DNA of 64,000 nucleotides from Gordius sp. MW1 (Eukaryota > Nematomorpha > Gordioida > Gordea > Gordiidae). The position numbers were made by a program, and so were the translations under genes. The stretch lies in the NCBI GenBank assembly GCA_964036665.1, contig OZ038527.1, forward strand, positions 19,180,221 through 19,244,220, read 5' to 3'. Under the pieces are notes generated by a model. The model searched no databases. It was not told the origin of the DNA and saw nothing but the letters and a program-made list of their open reading frames with translations. Below are positions 1 to 10,848 of the stretch, piece by piece; within the stretch, counting starts at the first letter, position 1, and each line of letters starts with the position of its first letter.

Positions 1-620
1 CAGTTAAAAAAAACGAAAAAAAATTTCGATTCATATTTTGGCAAATGGTCATTTTTTTTCATTAGTCAGTACCAAGAGACGGTCTATTAATACATAAAAG
101 CCAAAAAAAATTTGATTCACATTTAGGCCAATGGTCATTTTTATCCATTGGTCAGCAGCCAGCGGACGACCAAAAACCCATATTATCAATGGTAGTAACA
201 AAAACAATATATTAATTTAAAAAAAAATAAAAAAAAAATTTGGCCCTCTCCTGGTATCGAACAAACAATTAAGAATTTGCCTTCGTCGGAATTCGAACCC
301 ACATCAGTAGAGGCCTAAGCCTTTGTAGGGGCACAGGGACCCATATCAGTCGAGACATAGGCTCTTGTAGGGGGGGCACAGGTTAATTATTATTTTAACC
401 AAAAAAAAACGAAAAAGAAATTTCGATTCACACTTTGGCCAGTGGTCATTTTTTTCCATTGGTCAGCAGCCAGCGGACGGCCAAAAAGCCATATTATCAA
501 TGCTATTAACAAAAACAATATATTAATTTAAAAAAAAAAATTTGGCCTCCCAGGAATTCGAACCCACATCAGTAGAGGCATAGGCTTTTGTAGGGGGGGG
601 GGCACAGGGTATCGTACTCA
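1..620. repeat. Satellite-like tandem block with palindromic core
   Basis: Several units, each roughly 100-130 bp or more, carry the core TGGCCAATGGTCATTTTTT followed by CCATTGGTCAGCAGCCAGCG. The CCAATGG and CCATTGG parts are inverted relative to each other, so each unit can fold into a short hairpin. Between units lie segments with GGCCCTCTCCTGG and TTCGAACCC, whose reverse complement resembles the tRNA B box. The same family recurs at 14990-15475 and, inverted, at 20535-21050. It begins before the window edge. Confidence 0.8.
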
Positions 621-1551
621 GGATGGCTTATTCAAATTCCAAGCGGTCTCAGTGGTAAACACAACGAAAAGTATTCGGTGCGTGACACAAAAAGCGTTAC
701 AAGACATTTGGTGCAAGACATAAACAAATGGAAAGTGAGTCCATAAGCCCATAAATTGCATAGCAATTAATAGATGACTTCCATTTTTACAGAACAGAGT
801 TTAAAAAAACCTTATTAAATAGGCCAGTTGCCCATTCTTATTTTTTTCTTGATACTATTAAATTTTAAAGGTGTAACTTTTAATTTTTTGATTGGACAAA
901 GGTATTCCCGTCATTTTTAGACCTTTTATAGATTTTGTAAGGTTAAATACAGCCACTTTAAAATGTGTATTGCATATCACACTACGCGTCTGGGAAATAT
1001 TCGAGATTCAATTCGAATCCGAATCCATATGTGTAAGTTTCGAATCGAATATTTACGCTGCTAATATTCGAAAATCCGAATCAAATCCTTTAAAAAATTG
1101 AATTTTATTTTTTTAAAGTTTAATTTAAATAGAGGAGACTCAAATATTTAGCTATTTTTATCTTTAGTTATTTTTTATGCTACAATTTGAAATGTTTAAT
1201 TTAAAATATTTCAAACTTACATAAGTTATGGAGAACGACATTCACATTTAAATTAAATTAAATTAAATTAGGGGTTTTGATGAAAATTGCAAGACAGCCC
1301 AAAAATATTTCATGATTAAAGGCTATATGTAAAGAATTTGACCCACCAATTAATTACACAAAGGCAAAACTTGACAGGGAAGTCAGGTGGAACAGCACCT
1401 ATATAATGATAGAAAGGCTATTTTAGAAGGCAGGCATTGGATTTGGCCTTTAAATTCCTCTTAGGAGGAATTACTATCCCACATTGAATGGAATAATTTT
1501 GGAATCGCTTTACCATCCTCCCTCTTGCGCCCCAATCCATGGGCTCTGTTG
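621..1551. other. Intergenic, no gene recognised
   Basis: AT-rich DNA. It includes the recurring motif CATAAATTGCATAGCAATTA near 750-770, where the composite repeat seems to end. A stretch of about 60 bp at 921-985 (TTTATAGATTTTGTAAGGTT) recurs at 17207-17262. No convincing coding exon was seen. Confidence 0.6.
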
Positions 1552-1785
1552 CAGTGGCGTACGCAAGGCCCCCCCCGTGGATTTCAAAAAAAAACTTTTT
1601 TTTTCTAATATCGCATATATAATAAATAATTTGAATTTTTTTCCATACTACTTCATTGAATTATATGATATGACGTTTGTAATAAATATCTTTTGTGATA
1701 TGTTTGCATTTAAATAAATTAAAAAATTAATATTTGTATTTAACCCCCCCCCCCCCCCCGAAGAAAAATCCTGCGTACGCCCCTG
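1552..1785. mobile_element. hAT-like MITE, CAGTGGCGTA ends
   Basis: Inverted ends CAGTGGCGTACGCA and TGCGTACGCCCCTG with poly-C/G next to them. The flanks CTCTGTTG and CACTGTTC match 6 of 8, compatible with a decayed 8-bp target duplication. The element has no coding capacity. Confidence 0.65.
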
Positions 1786-2038
1786 CACTGTTCAAACTGA
1801 AATAATTACTTTTGGGCAGCTTATAATAGTTGTATTTTTTATTTTATTACACTGTCCAAATTACTAGATTTAGTGTTTTTTGCATATAAAGTTAAAATTT
1901 ATGTAATATACCGATGTCAGTCATTGATTCGATAAAAATTTAGTTATTGCTATGTACCTATCTACGCCAACCCCCACTAGAAAAAATCACGTTATGTTTG
2001 ATCTACCCTTCCTAGTCGCTTAACATTGGAATATCACC

Positions 2039-3052
2039 TAGAGCCTGCATAGGGGCTTTTTTTCAACCCGAACCCGACCCGAAAAAGTTTTACGAACCCG
2101 ACCCGACCCCCTAAGTGGTTTAATTTTTTCAGCCCGAACCCGACCCGAAAGCGTTTTAAATTTTTCAACCCAAACCCGACCCTACCCGAAAGTAGAAAAG
2201 AGTTATTCGTGTAAAATTGATTTTGATGGTTTTAAATGGCCACAAAATGTTGTATCCCAAATAACAACGTATCTAACAACATTTTAAAATATATTTGCCA
2301 GAAGTAAAGGCATTTGAAATAGATACTAATCCAGAAAATTATTTTATCACGGGCGTAGCCAGCATTGGAATTAGAGGGGGGCAATAGTGATTTAGGAGGG
2401 GCAAAATGATCATTTTTTTTGGCCATAATTTTAATAAATTTCAACAATTTTTTGGATTTAAAGTGGGCTACGCCCATGTCTTTTAGTATATTTCACCCAA
2501 AGTATCTCTCTTAACAAGCCATTCATTATCTCCAGTAGGCACTATAAAAAAATAAAATGCAGATATTCTTAAATTTTGTTAAATTAAAACTGATCACTAT
2601 TAACAAGCAATTCATTCGTTTAATAAATCTTTATGATAATATAATTTTATTCTAGTGTATATTTTAGCGATAAAACAAGATGAGACATTAATATTTAAAA
2701 AAGAAAAACGGGAGTTCAGAAAATCATTAATAAGTTTTGTGATAAATTTATAGCAGCAATCAAGATATTCTACCTTTCTGAGTTCAAAATTGCGCAAATC
2801 CAAAATTCAGACACAACTTAAAAGATTAATTTAAATGAATGTATGAGATAAATTTATCATACATTTCGATATTAATATAAAATGGCATTAATTTAAAAGA
2901 TATGTCTATGATGTAAAATAAGATTCATAACCTTCAACTCGACCCGGAACTGACCTAAAAGAGTTAAAAAAATTTTGACCCGAACCCGACACGACCCAAA
3001 GATATTTTGAAATTTCAACCGTCGGGTTTCGTGTCACCCGTGCAGGGCTCTA
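2039..3052. mobile_element. Non-autonomous hAT-like element, about 1.0 kb, with nested MITE
   Basis: The ends TAGAGCCTGCATAGGGG and CCCGTGCAGGGCTCTA are inverted copies, followed inward by ACCCGAACCCGACCCG-type sequence on both sides. The flanks ATATCACC (2031-2038) and CTATCACC (3053-3060) match 7 of 8, as expected for hAT insertion. A smaller MITE (2348-2478) lies inside. No transposase frame was seen. Confidence 0.75.
2348..2478. mobile_element. MITE, CATGGGCGTAGCCA family (nested)
   Basis: The left end CACGGGCGTAGCCAG and right end GGCTACGCCCATG are inverted. The interior has the family pattern of G-rich start, GATTTAGGAGGGG, ATGATCATTTTTTT and GGATTTAAAG. The flanks TATTTTAT and TCTTTTAG match 6 of 8. 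It sits inside the 2039-3052 element and so is younger than it. Confidence 0.8.
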
Positions 3053-3726
3053 CTATCACCCCCCCCCCTCCTTTCAACTCTTATAAACCTCTATATATAA
3101 AAAACATCCCCGTGCTGCTGATAAGATCGGTAACGGTGAGTCTAAAAAATACTGATTGTTTAAATTTGTGCCCGCTGAGTTAAAAAATATTTACGAGGAT
3201 ATAGTTCTTAAAGGATATATAATGCAAAAAATTTAAGCGCTCCTAGAATTTTAATAGAAATAATTAGCATGCATGATCCATTAATAAATTGTCATGCAAT
3301 TTATTTATTTGTGTTCAATAAGGAATAACACATCATTCAGAATAGCAAACTTTTCAACCTCTCTCCCTCCTCAATATTTGTATAGCAAATTTAAACTAAT
3401 TTTATATACGTAGTATGGAAGAGCTTAGGTTTGGGTCTACTGTCGAGCTCGAGAGACGAAGGCCCGAGCAAGTGTTTCAATAGCGCTGCCCCTGACTAGG
3501 TCTGGCTGAGCTATTCATATATTTAATATATATGTTTTTAATATGAATAATTAAATGATTAAGTTAAGCATATTGAGTGAATCACATAATGATAAATTTT
3601 TCAGTTTTAACTTTCAGAGAGCTAAAATAGACATTGGAATCCAAAACATATTAAAATTTCTGGCAATGCTTGGGGCGGTAGAAAAGTAAGGGCAAATACG
3701 ATAAATGGCGATCTAGAGGTAACAAG

Positions 3727-5049
3727 TAGTGATGCGGGAAACCCGAGAAAATTCTCGGACTCGTCTCGTCCCGAAGATTTTTTCGGCGAGATCTCCGGTT
3801 TTTATTGATCATTAGATTTTAATAAATTGTTGTGTATTTTAATATGCCTGATTTTCATTTAAGGTATTAAATATAAATCAATATGATAGGAATATATTTG
3901 TTATTAAAATAACACCTAAGTGTAGTAAATATGAAAGGAAGTTAAAAATTTGGCAATTTCAGTTGATTTACCTAAGCATGGATAGCACTTAGGGTATGTG
4001 AATAATTTAATAATAAATTTCTCACGTATATGTATCCTTAGAATTATTAAATGTTACAAAATTTTAGACTTAGAATGTTCTGATGGAGTAGTAAATATTA
4101 CTAAAGCATATTTGAACTTAGCAGTTTCTCATCCTGCATGATGCAATACTTATAAATTGGTGGTCAATTGGTTTGAATAAGTATACAAGTTAAGCTAAGG
4201 TGGCTCGAGCTTTTTTGGGCACCGTAGCGTCATTTGTGCCTGCCTAACAATTTCAAAAGTACAACTAAGTATTCGATGACACCGTAATAGATTAAATTAA
4301 GAGTTTTTTAGAAGTTTTATGCTTCAACTAATAATATACCCCCCAAATTTTTAAACCTTAATACGACATTATGTGAATACATTGTTTTATCATATGCATT
4401 ACATTTAACGTTATAAATTGGGGTTGGCAGGTGCATTCGATACCATAAATTCTATTGGCAATTTTGCAATATAATTTATATATACACAAACTTATAGAGT
4501 ACTAGATAAATAACTATTTAATGGCAATAATTTGCTAGAACTATAAAATTTAATAAGGTCTTATCAGTTAGTATATGTTTATTATATAAATGTTTCAGCT
4601 CCAAAATACTCACAAGAGTACTGGTTTAAACTCAAATTTAAAAAGTGTCAATAAACACCACTATCCAATCTAAATTTAATGCACAATCATGCTATTTTAT
4701 GTATTAAACAAAAAGTGAACCCTTCGTACTATACTTCAAATTTATTTTTAGTTTTTCTATTTGCACTCCATAGAAAATGTTATCTATTGTCAATGAGATG
4801 TCGTGTCGCGTTATATCATTTAAAAATTTGTGCATTAAGGTTTTTTTAAAAATATAAAAGTATACCACTTGGATTTTTGTAACACTTAGTAAATAATTTT
4901 AATAAAAAAGGAGATATTTTTATTTTTTATAAATTTTTCTTAAATATCGAGACGAGACGAGAATTCTCGCCGAGACGAGACCAAGATTTTTTTAGACCGA
5001 GACGAGATTTTAATAATCGCTCCCGAGACGAGACGAGATCGAAGCACTA
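3727..5049. mobile_element. Non-autonomous hAT-like element, 1.3 kb, perfect 8-bp TSD
   Basis: GTAACAAG is directly repeated at 3719-3726 and 5050-5057. Between them the ends TAGTGATGCGGGAAACC and CGAGATCGAAGCACTA are inverted. Both ends continue into CTCGTCTCG / CGAGACGAG simple repeats facing inward. The interior is AT-rich and shows no transposase frame. The perfect target duplication suggests a comparatively recent insertion. Confidence 0.85.
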
Positions 5050-5057
5050 GTAACAAG

Positions 5058-7814
5058 AAGAAAAGAAATTCTAACAAAGTATAGTTAGAAAGCAATAATC
5101 ACTCGATTTGCACCTCCCTTCCATTAACGTGACATACGTTATCATGGAAGTTGACAATTTATTTCCAAATGTCGAAAATAAAAGATCCCTTTCTGTCGAA
5201 CATTGAATCTTGCGAATTATTCATTATTTGCCTCAATCATTTTTTATTTCTGAAGCCAATGAAACCTGTGTAGGTATTAGGAATTATCAATATGAAGGTT
5301 TAGTGAAAAAACATACAAGCAAGTTACCATTTTCTATGTTTTTAAATATTGTCGTATTGCTGTTCTTGCAACATATATATTTATTACGAAGATGAGGTAT
5401 GCTGGAACACTTAGGTTTAGGTCTAATTATATTATTGAGATCATCCACTCATTTAAATAACAAACAATTGAAAACTTGTCTTCCAATTATGCAATTAACG
5501 GTATGTTAATGAAGCCCATCACCTCTCAAAAACGTTTAAGTCAGCAATTCTAAATAGAAAAAGTTCAGCCTAATGAGTATGGTATGTGGTCATAAATAAT
5601 TCGCTACATTTGTCACGAAGCATCGCTTCAACTGATGAAACGCTTGTCAAATGTATATTAAATGTCAAACTGACTAAAATTCACCGAGGTTATCAATAAG
5701 TAGAAACTAACCATTTTTTATAGAAAATATTTTTTTGATAATTGTTTAATAAGGTGTTTTATTTAGAATACAAATTCACTTATATCAATGATTATTCAAT
5801 GCAATCTATTTTTAAACCTAACATAAGTATTACACTTTGTTAAGGGCTTTTGTTATCTGATATTAGCTTGATATTCATTTTTAAAAATAAATATTAAAAT
5901 TCAGCAAAATAAATTTTTTTGTTTGGTTAAAAAGTTTATTTTCACGAAACAAGGTTACATAAATAAGCGAAATACAAAAATAAAGACATATTGGTTAAAT
6001 ACAAGGATCTATATCATTATCTTCTAAAATGGGCCATGAGTCGGCAAAGGATTTAAAGTTGATCTTACAACAAGAATCCCTAGTTATTGCCTGAGTAAAA
6101 AGGACGCAGAAATTTTAGATTTCGGGGTGCGTTTTCCCTATCATGGCGGACTTCACCCTTATCGAAAATTCATCAGCTGTTCGCCAGTTTATAATGTTAT
6201 TAACTATGGGTATACCTCAAACAACTAATAATATAACTAAATTATAGTTTAATTACTTATTTAATTGAGAATATTTAAGCATCACACAAGACATTCAGTG
6301 TTATTAGAATAACCCAGCCCTTTAGTTCTTTTCCAATTTTGACTCTGAACTTTTTGTCCTTTAATATCGCTTATCTCAGCAAATTTTGGACATATAGAAT
6401 CCATATTTTATTATTTAAAGGCGTTTTTAAATTTTGAACCTGGACCCGACTTGAACCGATGAAAAAATAATAATCGTTTTATTTAAAAATAATGAAATAA
6501 TTGCAGTATGTTAAATTTATCAAATTTAAGTGTTAGTTCCGTACAAATCAATTTTGAATGATTTTAATTAAGATGAACTTGAACAGTTCTACACATTATA
6601 TATAATTATTATAACAGATATAAAATTTGTTGGTGGCGAAACGTTTAAAAGTTCAATTAGGAAGGGGGGCGGGCAAAACGTAATTTTTTTTAATTTTTAA
6701 GGGTTTTTGCATTAAAAAGAAATTTTTGTGTCCCCCCCCCCCTGGCTACGCCCATGCTTGTCGTATTACCTTAAAACGTGAATTTTACACGGGGGGAAAC
6801 TCATTTAATTTATTTATATATTTCAGTTGAAGTAAACTTTAAATTAGAAAGTAAATAATAGATGTGACGGAATTTTCTTAACAAACTTAATTTTATGTGA
6901 ATGATTGATATAAAATTATACGTTTTAAATGTAAAGGCATTATTTCTAAATTTGGCATGTTTTTAAAAAATATTATACCCACCTTATTTTTTATATTGAT
7001 CTTAGCCATGCTTAAATGAATATCTTATAAATAGAGCAATTAAGGTTCATCCCAAATAGGAACTAGTTCAAGATCATAGTTCAATCTTTTAACAAAATAT
7101 CCAGCAAGCTTTTTAAACTCAATTCCATCATGTTTAAAGATATTTTGAAATGAGCTATAGCCTTCGACCCGACCTAACGATTTTACAGTCAAACTCGGCA
7201 TTTATAATTTTTCAAAGAAAATATCATTTCCCTAAGAAATTTGACTATAATTGTTGATTCGATAACGAAATACATAATTAAATGATAGCTGAAACAAACG
7301 TCCAATGCCATATTGAACATTTTCATTACTTTATGATTTTCAATTAGGGCGACCTACTTATAATTTTTAACATAAAAACAGATCCCAGACTTTTTATTTT
7401 TTATATAACTCTAAAGAAATTATTAACTATAAACTACACCCTATTTTTCGAGACACATAAATTTCATGCCTCCCAAATAGCTTCATCCGTCAAAGTTTCA
7501 GATCGGAGTGTTGTTTCTAAAAATTGTCTGCAAGATTTACGAGGCGCCAATGACATTTCATTTTTTATAAATGTTCTTTTTTCCACACATGGTTCAATGC
7601 TTATTTACTATATATTTGGGCATACAGTGATTCTTGAATAAATTCTATACTGGTAAGAATTTTATATTATAATAGTAATATTATTTTATTTAATTTTTGT
7701 ATGAAAATAGATGAAGAAAGATTAATTTAATATAAAATATTCCCATAATTAATACCATTCATTTTAAATGACTACTTCGATTTAACTTTTCATTTTTTTG
7801 ATATTTATGAACAA
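5058..7814. other. Intergenic, decayed repeats, no gene recognised
   Basis: AT-rich. An internally deleted MITE-like piece lies at about 6660-6760, where G-rich sequence leads to CCTGGCTACGCCCATGC. ACCCGAC-type remnants occur near 6430-6460 and 7160-7190. No coding exon was identified. Confidence 0.5.
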
Positions 7815-7957
7815 CATGGGCGTAGTCAGCATTGGAATTAAAGGGGAAGGGGCAATTATGATTTGAGGAGGGGCAAAATGATCATTTTTTGAAATTTTAG
7901 CCATAATTTTAATAAATTTCAACAATTTTTTGGATTCAAGGGGTAGCTCCGCCCAAG
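7815..7957. mobile_element. MITE, CATGGGCGTAGCCA family
   Basis: The left end CATGGGCGTAGTCAG and the right end GTAGCTCCGCCCAAG are inverted. The flanks ATGAACAA (7807-7814) and ATGATCAA (7958-7965) match 7 of 8. The interior is the family type. Confidence 0.85.
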
Positions 7958-8166
7958 ATGATCAACAATGCCACATATTTTTGATCATCACAGCATTTTG
8001 TAATTTATTAACGCAAGGTTAAAAGGGGGGCAACCACTTTTCTTGGATTGTCGAAAAGGCGCTGTTTAATACAACCTTATAGATTGTAGATAAATCCAAA
8101 TTAATAAGTTATAAGTACTAAAACTCTTAACCTTAACCATAAAAGTAATTATATAATGGTTAAATT

Positions 8167-8327
8167 CATTGGCGAAGCCAGCATTGGATTTAGAGGGGGG
8201 GGTCAATAATGATTTAGGGAGGGGAAAATGAGTGTTTTTTAAAATTTTAGCCATAATTTTAAAACATTTCAACAAATTTTTGGATTTAAAGGGGGCAGTT
8301 CCCTCCCCCCTCTTGGCTACCCCCATG
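8167..8327. mobile_element. MITE, CATGGGCGTAGCCA family, perfect TSD
   Basis: The ends CATTGGCGAAGCCAG and TTGGCTACCCCCATG are flanked by GTTAAATT on both sides (8159-8166 and 8328-8335), a perfect 8-bp duplication typical of hAT transposition. Confidence 0.9.
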
Positions 8328-8634
8328 GTTAAATTCGTTGTTAGTCTATATATTTTTAATTTTTTATATATATTTTTGTAGCCTATATTTATCTATGAAA
8401 TTTGCTTGATTTGTTAATTATAATTACTTGCTATCGACCCGAAAAATCGTATTGAAACCCCATGAGCTCAACTAAATAAATATGGTTTTTTAGACTGTTT
8501 TTGGGTCGACATATACCCTAACCCATCTTATTTTAGTTGATGTGTGTGCCATTTGTATCGCTAGTCACTGATGTTGTTAAATTGCTACCCAATTTAACAA
8601 AATTAGCTATCAAATTTTTGTCAATTCCAGCCAT

Positions 8635-9820
8635 TAGAGCCACGAATAAGAATGATAAGCTTATTTCCTAATAAAATAAATAGCCTTTCATTTTAAAAGA
8701 CAATAATAAATTATCATTTTTGATTAAAACTCATTTTATATGCCCTAGCTTAGGAACCTTATGGAGTATAAAAAATGTTTTTTATACAAATAAATAATTT
8801 TTACACAACGTCAACTTGTTTTTAATAGTGCGAGGCTGATGCGGCGTAATTTTTGGGTTTTATCTGCAGGCTCGGTGCTGGCCAAAAATAATATTTGTGT
8901 GGGTATGGGCCGAGCTTGAACCTTAAAATTCGGCCCATGTAGGTCTCCTTTATTAATTAAAGACCTTTTAGTGCTCTAGAGCTAGGCGCGAGTCCTGATG
9001 TTATTAAACTTTATGCAGAACATAATATTTAGAATTTTGCTATAATTTATAAATTTGATCTATGATTTTAAAACTTTTAATGCTTAATTTTACCCAACGC
9101 CCATTCTTGATTTCCACTATTTTTCTTAATAAGGAATTATTATTTCAAAATAGTATTCAAAATTAAATAAACATAACATGTTCTTTTATCTACTATAAAA
9201 TGTCATATAACTTATGAATATGTTATCAATTATAATATTGTAAATGTTTATATATTGAAAACTATTATACTCATATCAATTTTTTTAGACTTTTAGCCAA
9301 AATGAATGATAAGCAGGTCGTTGCTGTCCCTGGAAAAAATTGGAATGAAAAGTGTCAAAACGCCATAAAAGATGAGCTTTTAACAGATGTCCTTTTTTTG
9401 GTATGTTTTGATTGTATTAATCATTATCTTTTTTTAGTTTAAAGAAGATGGTAGAGTTGTAACCCATAAGGCTCATAAATTTTTATTAGCTATTAATAGT
9501 CCCGTATTTCACGCAATGTTTTATGGGCCTACAGCTATTTCCAAAACGGCGGAAGAGATTACTATTGTGTCAATTGAGGATATATCTTCCCGAGTTTTTG
9601 CCATCTTATTGGAGTAAATTAAATATTCTAATAATTTCGTGATTCCTTTTTATTGTGCCAATTTAGTTTTATATACTACCAAGTTAAATTACTTAACATG
9701 AATATTGGTAATTTGCAAGGCTTAGAACCTGCCCAATTTTTAAACGACCTTTTGTATGCTGCAAAGAAATATATGTTAGATGACATTAAGACGGCAACTG
9801 TCAATCATATAAATTCCAAT
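8635..9820. repeat. Tandem duplication, unit 1
   Basis: This block begins TAGAGCCACGA and is repeated directly from 9821 (TAGAGCCACGAG) to about 11400. It covers about 650 bp of upstream DNA and the first three coding exons of the BTB gene. Similarity is high across exons and moderate in spacer and introns. Unit 2 is longer mainly because of a 308-bp MITE at 9874-10181. Confidence 0.85.
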
Positions 9821-9823
9821 TAG
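9289..9823 (+). pseudogene. BTB-domain protein, truncated tandem copy 1
   Basis: Three exons can be followed: 9289-9400, 9438-9613 and 9667-9823. They encode the N-terminal part of a BTB (POZ) protein, with motifs such as KDELLTDVLFL, THKAHKFLLAINSPVFHAMF and EDISSRVFAILLE, then the start of the BACK region (LNDLLYAAKKYMLDDIKTA). The frame ends in TAG just after HINSN, exactly where the duplicated DNA stops and unit 2 starts, so BACK and the C-terminal domain are missing. Copy 1 has ATG at 9302 where copy 2 has ACG. BTB domains of this kind dimerise and recruit substrates to cullin-3 ligases (family knowledge). A truncated BTB-only protein could still be made; I infer a pseudogene because the reading frame is cut by the rearrangement. 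Confidence 0.75.
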
Positions 9824-9873
9824 AGCCACGAGTTAACCCACCTTCAATAAGAAAGAGAAGGATCAGCTTATTT

Positions 9874-10181
9874 CATGGCGAACGCAGGGGGAGGGCAGGG
9901 AGCTCGGCTGCTCCTCTCTAATTAGCCAGGGAAGCAGGTGGCTCAGCTGCCTCCCCCCCCCTAATTTTGAGTCGAGACCCTTTTTTTTTGCTCTGAGAAA
10001 AATTGTTTTGGATAGTCTAGTCGAGACCTTTATTTTTTTTGCTCTCAGGAAAATTTTTGGATAGTATTTTTTTTCCTCTGAGAAAACTTTTTGGATAGTC
10101 GTGACCTTTTTTTATTTTTTGGTCGCAGGAAAATTTTAATCTGCCCCCCCCCTCCTAATTCAAAACCTGCGCACGCCCATG
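9874..10181. mobile_element. MITE, CATGGGCGTAGCCA family, with paralogous empty site
   Basis: The ends CATGGCGAACGCAGGGGG and CCTGCGCACGCCCATG are flanked by GCTTATTT at 9866-9873 and 10182-10189. The matching position in unit 1 (8659-8666) has a single GCTTATTT and no insert. This gives direct evidence for an 8-bp target duplication and for insertion after the local duplication. The interior contains repeated CTCAGGAAAATTTTTGGATAGT-like segments. Confidence 0.92.
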
Positions 10182-10848
10182 GCTTATTTACTAATAAAAT
10201 TAATAGCCTTTTATATTAAAAACCAATAGTAAATTATCATTAAAACTGGACTGATATTATATGCCCTAGCTTAGGAACCTTGTTAACTATACAATTTTTT
10301 TTATACAAATAAATAATTTCAAACAACGTCAACTTGTTTTTACTAGTACGAGGCTGATGCGAATTTTTTGGGTTTTATCTTCGAGCTGGGTGCCGGCCAA
10401 AGATTTTATTTGTGTGGGTATGGGCTGAGCCTGAACCTAAAATTTGGCCCATGTAGGTCTCCTTTATGAAGTAGAGACGAGTTTTAGTGCTCTACAACGA
10501 GGCGCGAATCCTAATGTTATTATTAAACTTTATCCAGATGATTATTATCTTATTATAAACAACATATTTAGATTATTGCTATAATTATATACTATATATT
10601 GTAAACACATAAATTTGATCCATGATTTTAAAACTTCTAACGCTCAATTTTACCCAACGCCCATTCCTTGGTTTCCACTATTTTTCTTAATAGATATTTA
10701 TAATTTCAAAATAATATTCACATCTAAATAAACACAGCAAAATTATTTTATCTACTATAAAATGTCAGAATACACATATGAAGATGTTATCAATTAAAAT
10801 ATTTTGAATATTTCTATATCGAAATTATTACTTTATCAATTTTTTTAG

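Noticed and set aside
5210-5395. Open frame of 61 codons starting RIIHYLPQSFF
   Set aside because: No domain pattern, no splice context and no neighbouring exon; probably chance in AT-rich DNA.
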